From NCBI GenBank assembly GCA_002943765.1, contig PQWQ01000005.1, positions 1,984,001-2,048,000 on the forward strand: a stretch of 64,000 nt of DNA, read 5' to 3'. The translations under genes were made by a program, and so were the position numbers. Position 1 is the stretch's first letter; each line of letters opens with the position of its first letter. Positions 59,818-64,000 of the stretch are shown piece after piece. The stretch is from Psoroptes ovis. Its lineage: Eukaryota > Arthropoda > Arachnida > Sarcoptiformes > Psoroptidae. Below the pieces are notes generated by a model, which did no database searches, was not told the origin of the DNA, and worked only from the letters and a program-made list of their open reading frames with translations.

Positions 59818-59940
59818 TGTTAGAAAATAAATATATTTTATTTAAAATAACAGCAATAATAATCAAAGTATATATTTTTAATTAATGTAAAGTAAAGTAT
59901 TTATATATTAATAAATACTAATTAAATTTATAATTCCACA
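59818..59940 (-). repeat. Copia-2 5' LTR
   Basis: Identical by eye to 55640-55762. It is followed inward by three bases and then the primer-binding site. Confidence 0.9.
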
Positions 59941-60062
59941 TTCATTCATCTGTAATATATTCCTCATCATCAACTTGAATATCAATTTTGTTATATTATT
60001 AATTTTCATTTATTTGTATATATTTGTTAATTTGTTAGTCACTTGCGCAATCCAGAAGGGTG

Positions 60063-60196
60063 TGTTGTAAATAGTGGATTGCTTAGTGCAAACATATGTT
60101 AAAATAGCCATATCATTATTGTGTGTAAATAGCCTACTCTAAAATCATATATAAGCAGACCACAATTTCAATAAAGTTTCACTGTCCATTTCAATA
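60063..60196 (+). repeat. Copia-1 3' LTR
   Basis: Base-for-base the same as 51408-51541 as far as I can read. It is preceded by AGAAGGGTG, a short purine-rich tract that could prime plus-strand synthesis. Confidence 0.9.
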
Positions 60197-60201
60197 AACA
60201 T

Positions 60202-60999
60202 GCTTGTGCTGAAACAAAATTCTAAAAAATTTACATTTCTAAATTCACCGGAAAACTTTTTCGCTGTCCTTTGACTGGCCGTATTTATTTTCCATTGTTT
60301 TAGATTTATTTTCAATTTATTTGACCAGGTGTCATTTTGTACAATTATTTCAATTTAATCCTTTCTGTCGCCATTTGCTAGTTACATTTTATCTTTGTGT
60401 TGCAGTTAAAAGAGACTATTTTTACACAGGTTAACCCAACCAACTCAAAATAGTAAAATCGAACGTTGCGTTCAATTTTTGATCTCAAGTCATCAACATT
60501 GTTAAAAAACAAAATTCAATCTTTTGTCATCAATTTACAATCATCAGTTTTTTGTTAGCATCAATTATCATGTTTTGATTGAAAGCATGACTATGTTTCA
60601 ATAAAGATCGTTCAACAAAGCAAGAAATGAGTTCGTAATATTTGAACAAGTGCGAATATGATTGTCACTTTACACATGCTGAGCTGTAAAATCGAAAATA
60701 ATCTCAAGGTCAGCAGAGGGGACGAGAAGCTCATAAGTACCGAAGCTCCTTGTATTATCATCATTATGCTACCATACATTTAGCCAATCCTTTTCATTTT
60801 CCATTTATCTTATTAAACGTTTGATAATATCGTATCATTCAATTTTATCTTATCTTATCTTCAGCTTCAGCTTCGAGTGTTCGAGCACAAGGTGAGTACC
60901 TCATTGGTTAGTTAAAGCCTTAGGTACAAAAGGGTTGGACTTTTGTAAAAAAGAAAACTTTATGTTTTTCACTTTGTATTTCTTGTATTCATGTTTAAA
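60202..60999. other. Spacer 3' of Copia-1
   Basis: No ORF or repeat was recognised. The sequence is AT-rich. Confidence 0.4.
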
Positions 61000-61328
61000 C
61001 AAGATTGTTTCAAATTTATTTTGTGAAATATGAAAATAAAAGTTGTTGAAAAAATGGCCAGCACCTGTGATACAATTGCCACTCATGGTGAGGAAATGGT
61101 TGGAAATCATCAATACGGCTGCGCATGACAACAAGCAAAAATGTTGAAATTTCGGTTGAAAAAACGGGGTCTTTCACTTGTTGGTTGACTATGGTCCAGA
61201 GCACACATTTCTTTTTTTTATTTTAGTATTGTGATCAACAAATGAGAAAGAAAAATTTCTTTTTAAAAATTGTGTTTTAAAATTGACATCAAATTGACTG
61301 ATTTTTCATGGTATTGAATTCGAGAATC
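61000..61328 (+). repeat. Unclassified interspersed repeat, copy 2
   Basis: Matches 46871-47283 at both ends, in the same orientation, but is shorter inside (about 329 against 413 bp). Immediately to its right starts the duplicated ORF family at 61330. In copy 1 a gypsy RT fragment starts there, so the right border (CGAGAATC) is likely real. Confidence 0.7.
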
Positions 61329-61329
61329 G

Positions 61330-61923
61330 GTAGGATCCGATTACCTTCAGTCGCAATACATCCAAACTTTGTCGAATTTCATTGCACCTGTAGAACATAG
61401 ATTCATGAATACCAACAAAAATTATTATTATATTCCAATCAAATCAATTCTTGAAAACTACGTATTGGACGATGAATTGGTTGAAACTATTAATAACGAA
61501 GAGGAGAATAATTGTTCGAAATATGTTATTGAGAATGAATTCATCAGGAAATTGAGGTTGATAATATATGGAGATGAATTCGGCATGGCGAATCCACTGC
61601 AAGAATCGAGTGTTCGGAATAAGATGTATGTATTGTATTTGGATGTCGATAATCATCAAATCATGAAGACCAAAAAAAGGAAATCAATCTATTAATTATA
61701 TGACGTTCGGTCGACATGAAAGAATCGGGGATGTCGTGGGAAGATTTTATGGGGCCAATTACGGAAGACATCAGGAAATTAGCTCTTTATGGCATTCAAT
61801 ACAAAAATACTAGGGTTTAGGTTTGCCTATCGCATATTTTGGGTACGTGAATCTACTTTTTGTTTATAATCTTGTAATTTTTAATTTCGATTTGATATTC
61901 TAGGGGACAATCATGCGATAGCC
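61330..61923 (+). pseudogene. Repeat-encoded protein fragment, unit 1
   Basis: It encodes YYYIPIKSILENYV, then RLIIYGDEFGMANPL and YVLYLDVDN. After a stop and a frame change it reads EDIRKLALYGIQYKN and CLSHILG, which is split by a 61-bp GT-AG intron (61843-61903), then GDNHAIA. The order of a D-E-F-x-x-x-NPL box, a tyrosine-rich strand and a GDN box resembles a family of uncharacterised proteins that is highly repeated in many invertebrate and fish genomes. I cannot name the transposon class. It is broken by stop codons. Unit 2 follows. Confidence 0.5.
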
Positions 61924-62917
61924 ATGGCCCATGTTGATTACAGCCAGTTCGAATCAATAATTTTGGGCTTCGCTGAATTGTCATTTAAAGAGAAAAACAT
62001 TGGTCGAGCCATGAGCGATATTCGGGCACGTTTCAGCATGATGGAGAAGGAAACTGCCAATCGAAAAAAAATCACACTATCAAGAATATTATATTTTAAA
62101 TCGAAAGACTACATAAGTTTACCATCATTCGGAATTGTCTTTGATTCATTAATGAGAGATTTCATCAAATCAGAGTATTTTCGATGGGAGTTCGCCAAAA
62201 CACTTGTCAACTTTATCACTCCCAAAGAATATCCAATCGGTGGCAGCAACAAAAATTATTACATCCCGATCAAACAAATACTTCAGAAATACATCATCAC
62301 CGAAGATTTAGTTAATGTGATCGATAAGGAAGAAGATCAGTTATTACCACCATATATACGAGACAATAAATTCGCCAAAAAATTTCGGCTTATCATATAC
62401 GGTGATGAGTTCAACGCTTCCAACGCGTTGTGAGATACGAATCGCAGAAATAGAATACATATTTTATAACTTGATATCGACAGTTACTGCTAGCACAAAA
62501 ACGTTCATTTATTGATGATATAGAGGTCAATTGATCAAAAGGACTCCAACACCTCTCCTAGTCAATTATTGAAACCATTGACTGACGATTTGGCACATTT
62601 AATCAAGCATGGAATAGATTTTAACGGCCGCAAAATAGAAGTATGCGTGAGCCATATCTTAGGTAAGAAATTTTTTAATCTCCTAATAATCATTTTAATA
62701 CAATTAATTCGTCCATCTAGGTGACAATCTTGGTGTTGCCGAATTGCTCGGTCTGAATAGAACGTTCGGTCCCGGGTTTTTTTGCCGTTATTGTGGCAAA
62801 ACTTATAAGAATCTTAACATTCCTGAAGAGAGAAATTGGACGATAACCAGAACTTATGATCAGTATGAGCAAGAACTTCAATTAGTTCAAAAAGAAATCC
62901 AAACTTCCGAAGCTTGA
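61904..62917 (+). pseudogene. Repeat-encoded protein fragment, unit 2
   Basis: ATG 61924 opens 169 codons (FESIILGFAELS, then NYYIPIKQILQKYI and FRLIIYGDEFNASNAL), the same blocks as unit 1 but with an additional N-terminal region. After the stop at 62431-62433, broken frames lead to DDLAHLIKHGIDF and VCVSHILG. A 58-bp intron (62663-62720) in the same place and phase as in unit 1 is followed by GDNLGVAELLGLN and a Cys pair, FFCRYCGKTY. The frame ends at TGA 62915-62917. The Cys pair could bind zinc. Function is unknown, and the gene is dead as read. Confidence 0.5.
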
Positions 62918-62944
62918 GCGGCATAAAAACGGATTCTAGAAAAA

Positions 62945-63160
62945 ATGGTCGGTGATATGTACTTGATTCTATGGTTAGTTCGATCGAAACATATCAATTC
63001 CAAGACCTACAAAGTCAAGTATCTACCGAATGGCAATTGTATAGATGATATACTAGGCCATTATTGTACTTGTGCGAATGAGAACACGAACCATTGGTTC
63101 GTGTTCACATGTTGCAGCTCTGATATTTTATCTGAGTTATGGCAAGTACGAGAACCGTAG
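62945..63160 (+). other. Cys-rich ORF tail, perhaps part of the same element
   Basis: ATG 62945 opens 71 codons with YKVKYLPNGNC, then HYCTCANENTNHW and TCCSSDILSELW. The CTC...CC arrangement is loosely like a SWIM-type zinc motif, but the CxH partner is not clear. It may be another fragment of the element in units 1 and 2. Confidence 0.3.
63082..63106. repeat. Perfect 25-bp palindrome
   Basis: GAACACGAACCA at 63082-63093 and its reverse complement at 63095-63106 are separated by a single base. It lies inside the Cys-rich ORF. Confidence 0.8.
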
Positions 63161-64000
63161 ATTCCTCGCAGCCAAGGCTTTGACAAACATTTTTGATCAT
63201 CGTGTTCCAAATATTTTTAAATGATGAAGAAAGTGATATTGATGTGTGATCTTTTCTTGTTTTGTTTTTTTTTCACTGCCCACATTAAACGAACACCGAA
63301 ACAACTAGACAACATCTTAACATAGAATCAATTTATACATATTCAAAACAACTGCACACATTTAAAAGAAAAAATACATGACAACACTCCAATTTTGTAT
63401 TTAATTTGTCATTTACTTCATTTATTCAATAAAGATACTATAATTAATTTAAAATACTAATATTGAAATATGCATACATTAAAATTGGTCGTCTTAGTCG
63501 ATAACGTTTATAACAAAACAAAAAAAAACTAAATAAAATTTAAATAAATGAAATTATGATTTTTTTCCCTTAGAAAATAATATCAATACATGGTCAGTGA
63601 ACCATACCGAATTTGAATCTGATTTCCCGTTTACTTGATTAACTTTGAAAAATTTGTTGAATTTTTCTTTCGAATGATCAAGCCTTATTATTATCATAAT
63701 TTTTTATTTGAAATTCATGTAAATTATCGATTGAATGGAATGTAATAAACTGCCGAAAACTATATAAACTGAATGTGTTATTTAAATAAAATATCTGAGA
63801 AAGTTTCCTTTTTTTTTCTTCTTAAATATGTACAGAGGATTTCGGTTCAAAAAATAAAAATAATCATTTGAAATGAATGATAAATGATGATTACTTAGAA
63901 CATTAGTATATTGCACAATTATAATAATCGATCGATAATTATCGATTTTACTCATTGGTTGTTTGCTGTTGTTTTGAATTTTTTCCAAAAAAAAAAAATG
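63161..64000. other. AT-rich sequence to the window end
   Basis: No gene, RNA or repeat structure was recognised beyond A/T runs and a TCGATCGATAATTATCGA-like palindromic patch near 63930. Confidence 0.4.

Larger units (their letters stand above)
55640..59940 (-). mobile_element. Copia-2: intact LTR retrotransposon nested in Copia-1
   Basis: It is 4301 bp on the minus strand, with 123-bp LTRs at both ends that read as identical, and target duplication TTCAT (55635-55639, 59941-59945). It inserted in the 3' untranslated part of Copia-1. A solo LTR of the same family is at 41740-41861. Confidence 0.95.
51408..60196 (+). mobile_element. Copia-1: intact LTR retrotransposon carrying a nested Copia-2
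   Basis: Two 134-bp LTRs (51408-51541 and 60063-60196) read as identical. A 5-bp duplication AACAT flanks the element (51403-51407, 60197-60201). The polyprotein ORF is uninterrupted. The 3' part is displaced by Copia-2, which inserted 13 bp past the pol stop. Without the insert the element would be about 4.5 kb. It lies just downstream of Merlin copy 2. Confidence 0.92.

Noticed and set aside
1..64000. CRISPR arrays, bacterial operons, rRNA and tRNA genes
   Set aside because: No regularly spaced repeats, no ribosomal sequence and no clear A-box/B-box pair with a cloverleaf were found by eye. Weak tRNA genes could be missed.

Overview
This window looks like nuclear DNA from an AT-rich arthropod, most likely a mite or other small chelicerate. 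The host genes have short GT-AG introns of about 55-400 bp, proteins run into long Ser/Thr/Asn/Gln/His tracts built from (GAT)n, (CAA)n and (CAG)n codons, and the fly/arthropod transcription factor type huckebein, a MADD/Rab3-GEF and an RFamide precursor are present. The mite assignment is an inference from style and gene content. It is not read from a marker gene.

Layout. 1-6.6 kb: a decayed Copia fragment, a foldback-like inverted repeat, several hairpins and one uncertain small membrane ORF. 6.7-8.1 kb (-): a three-finger C2H2 gene with an N-terminal FRPW motif (huckebein-like, 2 exons). 10.1-10.6 kb (-): a possible 70-residue membrane protein. 11.3-12.4 kb (-): a classical short-chain dehydrogenase/reductase, 3 exons. 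12.5-20.2 kb: mostly gene-free, with three orphan candidate exons. 20.2-21.5 kb (-): a secreted neuropeptide precursor with three PMRFamide copies. 21.5-27.3 kb: gene-poor. 27.35-37.3 kb (+): MADD/Rab3-GEF in 11 exons (1772 codons, every phase consistent), including one 3.7 kb intron. 37.96-39.92 kb (-): asparagine synthetase in 4 exons, convergent with MADD; its second intron starts with AT and ends with AC.

From about 41.7 kb to 63.2 kb the window is a transposon graveyard that still holds young elements. It has a solo LTR, dismembered Ty3/gypsy pieces (integrase tail, protease, RT, an env-like ORF, gag), a frameshifted Tc1/IS630-type transposase, two Merlin-like (IS1595-type) elements whose transposase has a tandemly duplicated catalytic half, and two copies of an unclassified 0.3-0.4 kb repeat. 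Two intact Copia elements are nested: Copia-1 (51408-60196, +) carries Copia-2 (55640-59940, -), inserted 13 bp after its pol stop codon. Both pairs of LTRs read as identical and both insertions have 5-bp target duplications. The last part (61.3-63.2 kb) holds two decayed, duplicated units of a repeat-encoded protein that I recognise only loosely.

The host genes do not form a pathway. They are neighbours with independent roles: transcriptional repression, redox metabolism, neuropeptide signalling, Rab3 vesicle traffic and asparagine synthesis.
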